Assembly: GCA_016946835.1 (NCBI GenBank) | Contig: JACVTC010000465.1 | Coordinates: 1-25,572 of the forward strand | From: Neocallimastix lanati (nom. inval.) | Lineage: Eukaryota > Neocallimastigomycota > Neocallimastigomycetes > Neocallimastigales > Neocallimastigaceae | Reading direction: 5' to 3' | Length of the DNA: 25,572 bases | Part shown: one piece after another, positions 11,720 to 21,266 of the stretch | Position numbering within the stretch: position 1 is the first letter of the stretch | How the letters are laid out: every line of letters starts with the position of its first letter | Program-made: the position numbers and the translations under genes | Notes under the pieces: generated by a model | What the model saw: the letters and a program-made list of their open reading frames with translations, nothing else | Database searches by the model: none | What the model was told of the DNA's origin: nothing

Positions 11720-13010
11720 TTAAAGGTTTCCAAACGAATCTAAATTAATCAGTATAAAAAATTTCAAGGAAAATTTCACACTATTTATTTAGATTTATTA
11801 AAAAATGTTAATTATTTCCTAACTTTAAACAACTATTTACCTTCAATTAATGAAGAACTGAAAGAAGATATTGAAATACTATATCCTTTTTCTGAAATAT
11901 CAAATGAATATATACAAATTTAACTAATTATTATTTAGAGACCAGTAAAAAATTTGTTTTTGTTATTGATGAATAATTAGGAGTAAAAAGCTTACAAATA
12001 AAGAAAGCGATGATTATCTATTTTTTTAAAGGATTTAATTAGAGATAGTTCTTATTTAATCTATTCTTATATGATAGGAATAGTAACAATTGCTAAGGAT
12101 TTTTGAGTCCACATTAAATCGTTCTATGGCATATATAATATTAAATGATAAAAAATATTATCAATATATTAGATTTACGTAAGAGAAAGTTATAGATCTA
12201 TGCAATAAAAAAAAAGAATTAACCTTTGAAGATTTAGGGCGTACGCATTAAGGACATAAAGCTTATAATAATGAAAAAACTTTTAATCCATGTTTAGTCT
12301 ATGTGCATTAAATTCGAATAGCATTGTATCAAATCAAGGCGTTACAACGATGAGAAAGAAATAAATAATTATGACATTGTTAGTGTATTCGATGATATTT
12401 TAAAATTAATTAATAAAAATAATATTGAAATAAAAAATAAATAATTATGAAAAGGATAATATTCAAAATAAATTAGAAATTAATTTAGTAGATGATTCCA
12501 ATAAAAATTATAAAATTATGATTATATAAAGATGAATTATATTCAAAAATAGTTACTTTTGGATATTTAACATACTATAATGGAGAATCATTTCAAATAA
12601 AGAATTGGAAAAAAAATTTATACACGTTTTATAAAAAAGAAGTGATAAGCAAATTTTTTAAGATTTAATAGAATATTCTAATGAAATGTTGAAAGTGACG
12701 TTAAATAAATATGTAAAAATAATGTGTAAAATTTTAAAAAATCACACCTGAAAGAAATTTGTATAGTGGATACAATTGATTATATAAATTTAAAATTAGT
12801 TATAATAGTTTATGCTTATTTTCATGCTCAAATAAAGCAATACATTGTTGAAGTTAATCTTAATTTTAAGGAAAGAGTAAATTTTTTTTTGGAAAAAAAA
12901 AAAAAATAAAATTCCAAAAAAAAATTTACTCTTTCCTTAAAATTAAAGTTAATAAAGAAGTTATTATAATGGAATGAATTAAAAAATTAAATAAAACATT
13001 GTCCAAAATA
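11720..13010 (+). pseudogene. Decayed AAA-ATPase-like/PD-(D/E)XK paralogue (copy A)
   Basis: Eroded relative of the intact gene at 13436-15208. It is recognisable by collinear fragments. A 53-codon open stretch from 11762 aligns with intact residues ~102-154 (HTIYLDL ... ILYPFSE). A Walker B remnant (KKFVFVIDE) is followed by a stop where the intact gene has Trp, at ~11970. SYMIGIVTIAK occurs at ~12065-12100. Nucleotide matches continue at AAATTCGAATA-CATTG (~12310), GTTACTTTTGGATATTTAACATAC (~12553-12576) and GAAATGTTGAAAGTGACGTTA (~12682-12702). A damaged nuclease core lies near 12945-13000. No upstream P-loop was found. Multiple stops and frameshifts rule out function. It is much more diverged from the intact gene than copy C is, so it is the oldest of the three. 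Confidence 0.85.
12860..12946. repeat. 35-bp perfect inverted repeat, 17-nt loop
   Basis: Arms 12860-12894 and 12912-12946 are exact reverse complements (one arm contains TTTTAAGGAAAGAGTAAA). The A-rich loop is 12895-12911. It sits inside pseudogene copy A, where the intact paralogue encodes the start of the nuclease core and has no such palindrome. An inverted duplication therefore arose within the decaying gene. Confidence 0.95.
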
Positions 13011-13403
13011 AAATTTTTATTTCATTAATTTTTTTAATATACCAAAATTTTTAATACATTTATTTTAATACGTAAATTTTATACAATTACGTATTTTATT
13101 AATAAAAGAAAAAAAAAAAATGATTGGTAAAAAACATTAAAAATAATAAATACTTTATTTATATTCAATTTTTAATTTGATATTGTTTGATTATTAATCT
13201 ATATTATTAATATTTTTTATTATTTTATAAGAAAATTAAATTATTTCAATAAAAAAATAGTTTATTATTAATATTTTAATTTTTATTTGAAAAGTAGTGA
13301 ATATTTATAAATAAAAAAAGTTTTATTTAATTTATTTATTTATTTTTTTTTTTTTTCTAATGTACTTAACTCTTTTGTTAATGAGTTTTTAATTAATATA
13401 TAT

Positions 13404-13410
<7 letters not shown>
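13011..13410. other. Upstream region of the intact AAA gene
   Basis: A/T-rich spacer with no gene. TATA-like sequence occurs at ~13398-13410, but in this composition it carries little weight as a promoter call. Confidence 0.4.

Positions 13411-13435
<25 letters not shown>
13411..13435 (+). promoter_or_regulatory. Poly(A) leader abutting the start codon
   Basis: Twenty-five consecutive A run directly into the ATG at 13436. It may be an A-rich 5' leader or merely one of the expanded homopolymers found around this gene. A role in translation is inferred only. Confidence 0.4.
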
Positions 13436-13436
<1 letters not shown>

Positions 13437-15208
13437 TGGGGTTAGTTATAGATAACATTGATATGCGTGAAAAATTTAAAGGAATATTTAGGCAAAAATA
13501 TTTTGTAGATAAATCAAATATAATTAATGATTTTAATAAATTAATTGAAGATGAATCTTCTAAATATGTATGTATTACAAAACCAAGAAGATTTGGTAAA
13601 ACTTCAATAGCAGCGATGTTAGTAATGTATTATAGTAAAAGTATTGATTCTAAAGAAATATTTGATAAATTAAAAGTATCCAAAGGAAAAAGTTCTGATA
13701 TTATAGAGAAAGAAAACGAAATTAAACAATATAAAGAATATCAAGGAAAATATCATACAATATATTTAGACTTATCAAAGAATGTTTTTTCTTTCGAAAC
13801 TTTAGACGCATTCATATCTTCAATTAATAATAAATTAAAAATTGATATTAAAAAACTATATCCTAACTCTGAAGTATTAAATGAATATGATGATGATATA
13901 GTTGTTAATTTCCAAAATTTATATTTAGAAACAGAAAAAAAGTTTATTCTTGTTATTGATGAATGGGACTATATAATCACCAATAAAGAGTTTTCAGATA
14001 AAGAACGCAACAATTATATTAATTTTTTAAAGTATTTAATTAAGGATAATTCTTTTTTAGCCTTTGCTTATATGACAGGAATAACACCAATTGTAAAGAA
14101 ATTATCTCAATCTACACTAAATTGTTTTAGGGAATATACTATGTTAAATGATAAAAAATATTTTGAATATTTTGGATTTACTGAAGAAGAAGTTAATAAG
14201 CTATGTAGTAAAAATAAAAAATTAACCTTTAAGGATTTAGAAAGCTGGTATAATGGATATAAATCGTATGATGGTAAAAAAATTTTTAATACATGGTCAG
14301 TTATTCATGCATTAAATTCGAATATCATTGAAAATTATTGGTCACAATCGGGAAGTTTCAATGAGCTGAAAAGAATGATTAATTATGATATCGTTGGTGT
14401 AAAAGAAGATATTTTAGAATTGATTAATGGTAATGAAATTGAAATTCAATTAGAAAATTATGGAGTAGAAGATATCCGAAAAGTATCAGAAGAAGAAGAA
14501 CATGTAAAGGAAATATTTTATTCAAAAATGGTTACTTTTGGATATTTAACATACTATGATGGAAAAATATCCATTCCAAATGAAGAATTGAAGGAAGAAT
14601 TTATAAAAGCTTTAAATGATAAAAAAAGTGATATGCAATATTTCTATGATATGATAAAGAATTCTGATGAAATGTTAGAAGTGACATTACATAAAAATGT
14701 CAAAAGAATGTGTGAAATTTTAGATAAATCACACATGGAAAAAATTAGCCCTGGGGATAGACTAGATCATGGAAATTTAAAACGTGTTATAGATTATTCA
14801 TATTTTAATGCACGAGCGAAGTATGATATTAAAGAAGAATCACCCGATGGTCACGGAAGAGCGGATGTTATTTTTCTTCCCAAAGAAAAAAATAAAGTAA
14901 ATGAAGAAATTATAATAATTGAATTAAAAGTGAATAGTACAGCAAAAAAAGCTATTAATCAAATACATCAAAAAAAGTATTATAATAATTTAAAAGAAAA
15001 AGGATACAATGGAAATGTTCTATTAATTGGAATAAATTACGACCAAAAAGAAGGAAAATATAGTTGCATGATAGAAGAATACGATATAAATATGAAAAAA
15101 TTATCAACATCAGAATCAGAAGCTGAAAGGAAAAGGAGAAATGAGCCTGAATCTGATGGTATATATAAAAGATTGAGAAGTAGTGTCGTAAACCCTAAAA
15201 AAAATTAA
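13436..15208 (+). CDS. AAA-ATPase-like protein with C-terminal PD-(D/E)XK nuclease (copy B)
   Basis: Intact 590-aa protein. The N-terminal AAA-ATPase-like domain (~residues 8-290) shows the family P-loop TKPRRFGKTS (48-57, Lys55/Thr56), Walker B ILVIDEWD (171-178), a TGI motif (214-216) and WYNGY (271-275). The C-terminal PD-(D/E)XK nuclease-like domain (~440-550) shows GRAD (Asp477), IELK (Glu496, Lys498) and INQIHQKKYY (507-516). This is the pattern of the AAA-ATPase_like (PF09820) plus PDDEXK_9 (PF08011) family, common in gut bacteria and, as I recall, expanded in anaerobic fungi. ATP-dependent DNA binding or cleavage is inferred. The C-terminus has a basic pair, RKRR (565-568) and KRLR (578-581), that resembles a bipartite nuclear localisation signal. 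The start is the ATG after a 25-nt A-run; the first residues match the usual family N-terminus. No intron is evident. Confidence 0.93.
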
Positions 15209-15416
15209 TTTATAATACACTTAAGATCATAAAGAAATTTTTAAATTGTAAATAATACATAAAAAAATGATTATAGTAAATGAATTTTTTTTATATATAA
15301 AAAAAAAATTTATAATATAATAATTAATAATTTTTTTTTTAATAAAAGTTGTAAGAAATAACTAATCAAATGTTTTAGAAATAAATAAAATTTTTTTTAA
15401 TTGATTATATTATATT

Positions 15417-15421
<5 letters not shown>

Positions 15422-15465
<44 letters not shown>
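15422..15465. repeat. Poly(T) tract, 44 nt
   Basis: Uninterrupted T-run. The aligned site in the second flank (~18570) has about six T. Confidence 0.9.
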
Positions 15466-15969
15466 CATAGAAGTCAAAAAATAAAATAAACCATTTGAAA
15501 TAAAATTAAATTATGTGTTTTTTATTTTATTTATTTATTTTTTTTTTTTTTTTTTTTTGATAATTTTATTTTCATCAATTGTATTATATTTTTCAATAAT
15601 TTTGGAAAATACCAAGCAGTTACGTACAGTGAATTTACTAATTGTCTTTTTTTGTTATTTCAAAATATATGTAAGAGGAATTTCACTGATGAATGAAATT
15701 CGGTATCCATTCTTTCAGCTCTTAAGAAAGAGGAATTATTAAATTGCAACAATTATAGTTATATTTTTATTCATTATTGTATGATTTAAAATCCTTTCTA
15801 AAAATTTTAACCAAAATATTATAGGACTCTACTAATTCAAATGGTATCATCAGACCTAAATAATTTGATTCTTTAATAAGAAATAAAATGTTAGTTTAAT
15901 TTTTTCTCTTTAAGAAATACTCCAAAAAAAAACAAATAATAATAAATTCTCATATATTACGGTTCTTGA

Positions 15970-15972
<3 letters not shown>

Positions 15973-16005
<33 letters not shown>
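15973..16005. repeat. Poly(A) tract, 33 nt
   Basis: Uninterrupted A-run. The aligned site in the second flank (~19036) has about eight A. Confidence 0.9.
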
Positions 16006-16007
<2 letters not shown>

Positions 16008-16194
16008 AAAACTCAATTCCAAACTTTTACATTCTTACAAATTTCAGTAAAGTGAATGACTTTAACTAATCACTAACCTTTGTCGTACATTCAAAGCTCG
16101 ATCATATTTTAATATTTCCAGTATTTTCATTATTTTATCTTATGAGTATATTTTCTTTTTTATTTTTTTTCTTAAATTTTTTATAATCTTTATA

Positions 16195-16757
16195 AACTTA
16201 TATATTATAAATTGTGTAATAAATAAAAATAAAGTAACGTTTGTGATTGTTCAAAAAAAAAAAAAAATTTTTTTATTTTATGAAATATTTAAGCATTTTA
16301 TTAAAATAATAAATAAATAAAAGGCAAGTAGTATTGAGTTTTTAATAATAAAAATTAAAAAATTTTTCTAGCAAATCATTAACAAAGATAAAATTTAATT
16401 AAATAAAAAAATATCCACAATGATATGGACTGTTTTTCCAGGTCCATGGAAGGTTGATGGAAAAGGAATAGCCTTTATCAGGCGTACTAATTACAGTTTT
16501 CTATGATTCTGATGATGATAATTTATGGTTATCCTTTCTAAACTGGTTTATAGTTCGAAGATTGTAAATTGAAATACTGGAAGACTGTTGAAAGTGAACC
16601 CGATGTTTTATATTGTTTTAAATTGGATATGTTGAAACTTTGGAGTTGTATTATTATTATTATTGTGTAGTTCCAAAATTTTTAATCTCTTTCATGGTTG
16701 AGGACACAAAAATAAAAGAAATAAAAATAAAACCTCATATAATAACCTTTGTAGATA
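16195..16757. other. Spacer with an unidentified higher-complexity island
   Basis: The first 200 bp is A/T-rich. Part of it (~16310-16370) loosely resembles ~11600-11650 upstream of copy A. From 16420 the composition rises. Short open stretches with normal codon variety follow, for example ATG at 16420 reading a peptide with PGPWKVDGKG, and 16580-16670 reading VESEPDVLYCF. Stops break every frame within ~40 codons. It looks like a coding relic, but I cannot assign a family. Confidence 0.4.
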
Positions 16758-16934
16758 TCTGATTAACACTGATGCTATATCAGGAATCAATTACTTGAGA
16801 AAACAACGGCTTCTTTCTTAAATGAATCACCAATGGTTCCTATTTAGTAAACATAAAAACACTGTTATCAGGAGCGCCAATGCTAAAAAAAGAACCATTA
16901 AACAAGCAAGGAGTACTAGAATCCATATCGCTCT
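16758..16934 (+). repeat. Dispersed repeat X, copy 2
   Basis: Counterpart of 11088-11321 without the poly(A) expansion. Its right edge (CCATATCGCTCT) is joined directly to AAA-ATPase-like coding sequence at ~16935, so the duplication or deletion breakpoint is visible. Confidence 0.75.
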
Positions 16935-18351
16935 AAATGTTTTTTCTTTCGAAACTTTAAACGCATTCATATCTTCAATTAATAGTAAATTAAAAATAGA
17001 TATTGATGAACTATATCCTAACTCTAAAGTATTAAAAAAATATGATGATGATATAGTTGTAAATTTACAAAATTTATATTTAGAAACAGATAAAAAGCTT
17101 TTTCTTGTTATTGATGAATGGGACTACATAATCACCAATAAAAAGTTTACAGATGATGAATGCGACGATTATATTGAATTTTTAAAGTATTTAATTAAAG
17201 ATAATTCCTTTTTAGCCTTTGCTTATATGACAGGAATAACAGCAATTGCAAAGAAATTATCTCAGTCTACACTAAATTGTTTTAGGGAATATACTATGTT
17301 AAATGATAAAAAATATTACAAATATTTTGGATTTACGGAAAAAGAAGTTCATAAGCTATGTAAAATTAATAAAAATTTAACTTTTGAAAATTTAAAAAAC
17401 TGGTATAATGGATATAAATCGTATAATTGTAAAAAAATTTTAATACATGGTCAGTTATTCATGCATTAAATTCGAATATCATTGAAAATTATTGGTCACA
17501 AACGGGAAGTTTCAATGAGCTGAAAAAAATGATTAATTATGATATCATTGGCGTAAAAGAAGATATTTTAGAATTGATTAATGGTAATGAAATTGAAATA
17601 CAATTAGAAAATTATGGAGTAGAAGATATCCGAAAAGTATCAGAAGAAGAAGAACATGTAAAGGAAATATTTTATTCAAAAATGGTTACTTTTGGATATT
17701 TAACATACTATAATGGAAAAATATCATTCCAAATGAAGAATTACGGGTAGAATTTATAAAGGCTTTAAACGATAAAGAAAGTGATATGCAATATTTCTAT
17801 AATATGATAAAGAATTCGGATGAAATGTTAGAAGTGACATTACATAAAAATGTCAAAAGAATGTGTGAAATTTTAGATAAATTACACATGGAAAAAATTA
17901 TTATTGAAGATAAACTAGATCATGGAAATTTAAAACGTGTTATAGATTATTCATATTTTAATGCTCGGACGAAGTATGATATTGAAGAAGAATCACCCCG
18001 TGGTCACGGAAGAGCGGATATTATTTTTCTCCCCAAAAGAAAAAATAAAGTAAATGGAGAAATTATAATAATTGAATTAAAAGTGAATAGTACAACAAAA
18101 GAAGCTATTAATCAAATACATCAAAAAAAATATTATAATGGTTTAAAAAAAAAGGATATTATAGAAATATTTTATTAATTGGAATAAATTACGACCAGAA
18201 AAAAGTAAAATATAGTTGCGTAATAGAAGAATACAATAACAAAATAAAATTATTATCAACATCAGAATCAGAAGCTGAGAGGAAAAGGAGCAAAGAACTT
18301 GAAATTATTAGAAAAAATAAAAGATTGAGGGGTAGTAGTAGTAAACCATAA
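16822..18351 (+). pseudogene. AAA-ATPase-like/PD-(D/E)XK paralogue, chimeric and frameshifted (copy C)
   Basis: Close paralogue of the intact copy B from its residue ~115 onward. The P-loop region is gone. Instead the frame opens in repeat X (ATG 16822) and runs through 16935 into NVFSFETL. Walker B (VIDEWD), TGI and WYNGY are retained, but the frame breaks at ~17440 (four T where copy B has five), ~17727 (a C lost) and ~18150 (nine A where ten keep frame). Beyond these, all nuclease motifs persist (GRAD, IELK, INQIHQKKYY), ending at TAA 18349-18351 after a conserved basic tail (ERKR ... NKRLR). Middle sequence (~17465-17725) is ~98% identical to copy B by my count, against ~90% upstream. All three frame breaks are 1-nt deletions, so assembly error is a live alternative for them, but not for the missing P-loop. 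Confidence 0.9.
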
Positions 18352-19234
18352 AATAATTAATTTCGAATACTATTAAAATAATAAATAAACTTTTAAATTG
18401 TAAATAATATATAAAAAAATGATAAAAGTAAATGATTTTTTTTATATATAATAAAAATTTTATAATATAACAATTAATAAATTTATTTAATAAAAGTTGT
18501 AAGAAATAACTACTCAAATGTTCTAGAAATAAATAAAAAAATTTTTTTATTGATTATATTATAATATATAAAATTTTTTAATTAAAGTCAAAAAATAAAA
18601 TAAATCGTTTAAAATTAAATGAAATTTTTTTTTTTTTTTTTTTTTTTTTGGTTATTTTTATTTTTATCAGTTTTAATATACTTAACAATTATTTAAGAAA
18701 ATACTAAACAGTTACGTTCTTTGAATGTGTTACATTTCTTTTTTTTGTACCGATTTATGCACTTCGTTATCCATTCTTTTCTTTCTTAAGAAAGGTGACT
18801 TATGAAATTGCAATAATTATAATAATGAATAAAAATATTATTATAGGATTTAAAAAAGATCCTTTCCAAAATTTTAACCAAAATATTATAAGACTCTACT
18901 ATTTTAAATGGTATCATCAGACCTAAGCAATTTAGATTCTATAATAAGAAATAAAATGGTTATTTATTTTTTTCTCATAACAAAAAAACAAATAATAATA
19001 AATTCTCATATAGTGCGATTTTTGATATTCGAAGAAAAAAAATTAAAACTCAATTCCAAACTTTTACATTCTTTCAAATTTCAGTAAAGTGAATGACTTT
19101 AATTAATCAATAACCTGTGTCGTACATTCAAAGCTCGATCATATTTTAATGTTTCCAATATTTTCATTATTTTATCTTATGAATATATATATATTTTTTT
19201 TATTTTTTTTCTTAAATTTTTTATAATCTTTATA
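18352..19234. repeat. Duplicated 3' flank, copy 2
   Basis: Partner of 15209-16194. It overlaps the last codons of the Gag-like ORF on the opposite strand. Small ORFs here (such as the minus-strand 18308-18517) are low-complexity and not supported. Confidence 0.85.
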
Positions 19235-20295
19235 ATCTTTATACTTCCTGTAAAATCAAAGTATACCTCATCTTCATTTTCATTATTATTTTCAAAAAAA
19301 TTATTGTTATTATTATTAGATTTATCATTGTTCTTATTAATAATATTTCCAGAGTAATAATTATTTTTGTTATTATATCTTTTATAATAATTTTTATTTT
19401 TGTAATTATTATTTTTATAATTTTTATTATTATCATCTGATTTATTATTTTCTCTAATTAAAAGATTATATTTACAATGATCAGTAGAGTGACCTTTAGT
19501 TTTGCATATATGACAATAATATTCGTTACGAATTTTATTAGAATTATTATAATTTTTATTATTATTTGGTTTATTTTTATTTATATTATTGACATTTGAA
19601 TCGTTTATAACGGTAGTTTTTGACCTTAAAATTTCGGCTTTTTCAAAAAAGTCATGCCTTTTGTTTAATTCTTTAATAAGATCATCAAAAGTTTTATAAC
19701 TATAAATTGGTGGTGAATTTATACCAATTCTATCTAATTCATTTACTGCAAATAAAAGTTTAGTTTCCTCATCAAAAGGAATTCTTTTTAGTTTATTAGA
19801 TTCAAATTTATGTTGTTCGAAAAGATTGTTTAATTCATTAATATATTGAATATAGTCATTGTTTATTAACTTAAGATTAATAATTTTATATTCAAGAATA
19901 TTTAATAGTGCTTGGCCAGATTGATAGAAACGGTTTTTTAATCTATCAATCATACTATAAGCAGTTTTACATCCTCGTAAATATTCTTGGTTTGATTTTT
20001 CTAAACTATTTATTATGATAGATTGAACCGCATTATCCGATTTTATTTGACCTCTGTTCATATTTGAATATTGGATTTCTTTTTCAATATAAATATCTAA
20101 ATCATTGGCAATGAGATGCCTCTTTAAAGGCTCATACCAATCTAAGAAATTTTCTTTATTTAATACGAAATCTTTAATTTCAAAAACAGATTTAGTTATA
20201 TTTCCATAATATTTGTTTATGATAATCCTTTTATCATTGGATTCATCATCTTCATATGAAGAAATCGATTCATCGTCCTTATTTTCAGTTGGATA
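19177..20295 (-). CDS. Copia-like Gag fragment with CCHC zinc knuckle
   Basis: Retrotransposon Gag-like reading frame. The best start is ATG at 20061 (294 aa), but the frame is open to 20295, and the extra ~78 codons look genuine (ENFLDWYEPLKRHLIANDLD), matching the N-terminal start of Ty1/copia Gag domains. The full domain is therefore read without a visible in-frame initiator, probably because the 5' end is damaged. From the ATG there is a helical Gag core (~10-145), a long Asn-rich linker, and the zinc knuckle C183-x2-C186-x4-H191-x4-C196. More Asn/Lys-rich sequence follows to a stop at 19177. Copia elements normally continue into protease, integrase and reverse transcriptase. None follows here; the ORF ends inside the duplicated flank. 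No LTR was recognised. Likely role if expressed: RNA-binding capsid protein, probably a dead fragment. Confidence 0.75.
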   Translation of the reverse strand, partial: YPTENKDDESISSYEDDESNDKRIIINKYYGNITKSVFEIKDFVLNKENFLDWYEPLKRHLIANDLDIYIEKEIQYSNMNRGQIKSDNAVQSIIINSLEKSNQEYLRGCKTAYSMIDRLKNRFYQSGQALLNILEYKIINLKLINNDYIQYINELNNLFEQHKFESNKLKRIPFDEETKLLFAVNELDRIGINSPPIYSYKTFDDLIKELNKRHDFFEKAEILRSKTTVINDSNVNNINKNKPNNNKNYNNSNKIRNEYYCHICKTKGHSTDHCKYNLLIRENNKSDDNNKNYKNNNYKNKNYYKRYNNKNNYYSGNIINKNNDKSNNNNNNFFENNNENEDEVYFDFTGSIKIIKIIKNLRKKIKKIYIYS

Positions 20296-20637
20296 TTATA
20301 TAATCTAGAATTCAATCAATAATTACGGCTATGAGTCTTCCTTGGAGTGAAGAGGCAAAAATGGACGTTTTCCTTGCTGATTTTAAATGACCAAATTCTC
20401 TCAATAATTTTTAGAAATTTTTCCTACTATGGAATTAAGGTCTTTGGATAAGAAATTAAAAGGTAAAAAATCAAGTGAAATAAAAAGAAGTTTTATTGGG
20501 AAATGTCTTTAAACCCTCAAAAGTTATATATATAAAAAAAAAAAAAAAAAAAGGCGATTATTTATAAGAAGAATGATTTTGGTTTTATTTAAGAAATAAA
20601 AATACTTGACAATTTCAATATCCTAAGTATCAATTAG
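20296..20637. other. Higher-complexity spacer, no gene assigned
   Basis: The sequence has moderate GC and scattered short open frames (for example ATG 20331 reading SLPWSEEAKMDVFLADFK, then TGA). A poly(A) run lies near 20534-20552. No family was recognised. Confidence 0.4.
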
Positions 20638-20843
20638 GATTCTTTTTTTGGATTTCTCGAATTAGGTATGGCTTTAAATTTGTCATTAGTATTTTTATTA
20701 AAAGAAAAAGTAGTCTCAGAAGATTGCCCTAATATTGCCCATGCTGTAGTGTTAGTGTATACCTAGCTTTTCTCACTTGGATCCTTTGCGTGTAAAATAA
20801 TTGGAAAATTTACAGATATTAAATTCCTTTTACCTTTTTTCTA
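20638..20843 (+). pseudogene. Possible relic of a multi-pass membrane protein
   Basis: One frame reads through with a single internal TAG at 20764-20766. It gives a hydrophobic stretch (GMALNLSLVFLL), a KEKVVSEDC loop, a second hydrophobic stretch (HAVVLVYT) and, after the stop, LFSLGSFACKIIGKF. A loop Cys, then a membrane helix, then Gly-Ser and a basic end, resembles transmembrane helices 2-3 of class C (7tm_3) GPCR-like proteins, which I recall as abundant in anaerobic fungi. This family call is tentative. The frame is closed by stops at both sides. Confidence 0.3.
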
Positions 20844-21189
20844 GATGATCTCTTTTTTTTTTTTGAAATTTGCAATAATAATTGAACAAAAATCTTTGGA
20901 TGTTTTCAAAAGAGAGCATCGACGTCGAAATTAATAAGGTATGTAATTTTCATCTCCTGGGTGAAAAGATCTGATACAGATTCGGTTGATAACACTAATT
21001 ACGTGAAATTATTACTCACAATTAAATGGATGCGGTGTTATCATCGAGGAATTGGGAAAAGTTAAAAACTATTGCTTCTTAACGCACTTTTAATAATTAT
21101 CATAATATATAATATTTCATTTCATGTATTTTACTTTTTTTTAATTTTCATTTTAAATTATGTAATTTTATTATTATTATCTAAATCTT
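20844..21189. other. Higher-complexity spacer
   Basis: Non-repetitive to ~21085. One open stretch (~20967-21063) reads KRSDTDSVDNTNYVKLLL and on to a stop, without recognisable homology. AAGGTATGT at 20937-20945 matches a fungal 5' splice-site consensus but has no partner exon. Confidence 0.35.
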
Positions 21190-21266
21190 AAAAAAAAAAA
21201 ATAAAAAAAAAGAAAGAAAAAAAGAAAAAAAGAAAAAAAGAAAAAAAGAAAAAAAGAAAAAAAAAA
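21190..21266. repeat. Polypurine microsatellite (GAAAAAAA)n
   Basis: G residues lie exactly 8 nt apart at 21216, 21224, 21232, 21240, 21248 and 21256 in an otherwise pure A tract. It is a homopurine strand. Confidence 0.9.

Larger units (their letters stand above)
15209..16194. repeat. Duplicated 3' flank, copy 1
   Basis: This aligns with 18352-19234 through many shared blocks, such as TAATAAAAGTTGTAAGAAAT, GGTATCATCAGACCTAA, AACTCAATTCCAAACTTTT and CATTCAAAGCTCGATCATAT. It includes a possible shared polyadenylation region (AATAAA-rich, ~15343-15390). The last ~55 bp (16140-16194) match the 3' end of the Gag-like ORF at 19177. The small ORF that can be drawn at 15515-15742 is not conserved in the other copy. 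Two homopolymers are much longer here than in copy 2. Confidence 0.85.

Noticed and set aside
15515-15742. 75-codon ORF downstream of the intact AAA gene
   Set aside because: It begins in a T-run and the duplicated copy at ~18620-18790 does not keep the frame.
18308-18517. 69-codon minus-strand ORF
   Set aside because: It overlaps the tail of copy C and A/T-rich flank, with low-complexity Ile/Tyr/Phe content.
19258-19272. FDFTG as a retroviral-type protease active site
   Set aside because: The Asp-Thr/Ser-Gly triad is not present and the surrounding sequence is Asn/Lys-rich linker.
19239-19436. 65-codon minus-strand ORF in another frame
   Set aside because: It is a shadow of the Asn/Lys-rich part of the Gag-like ORF.
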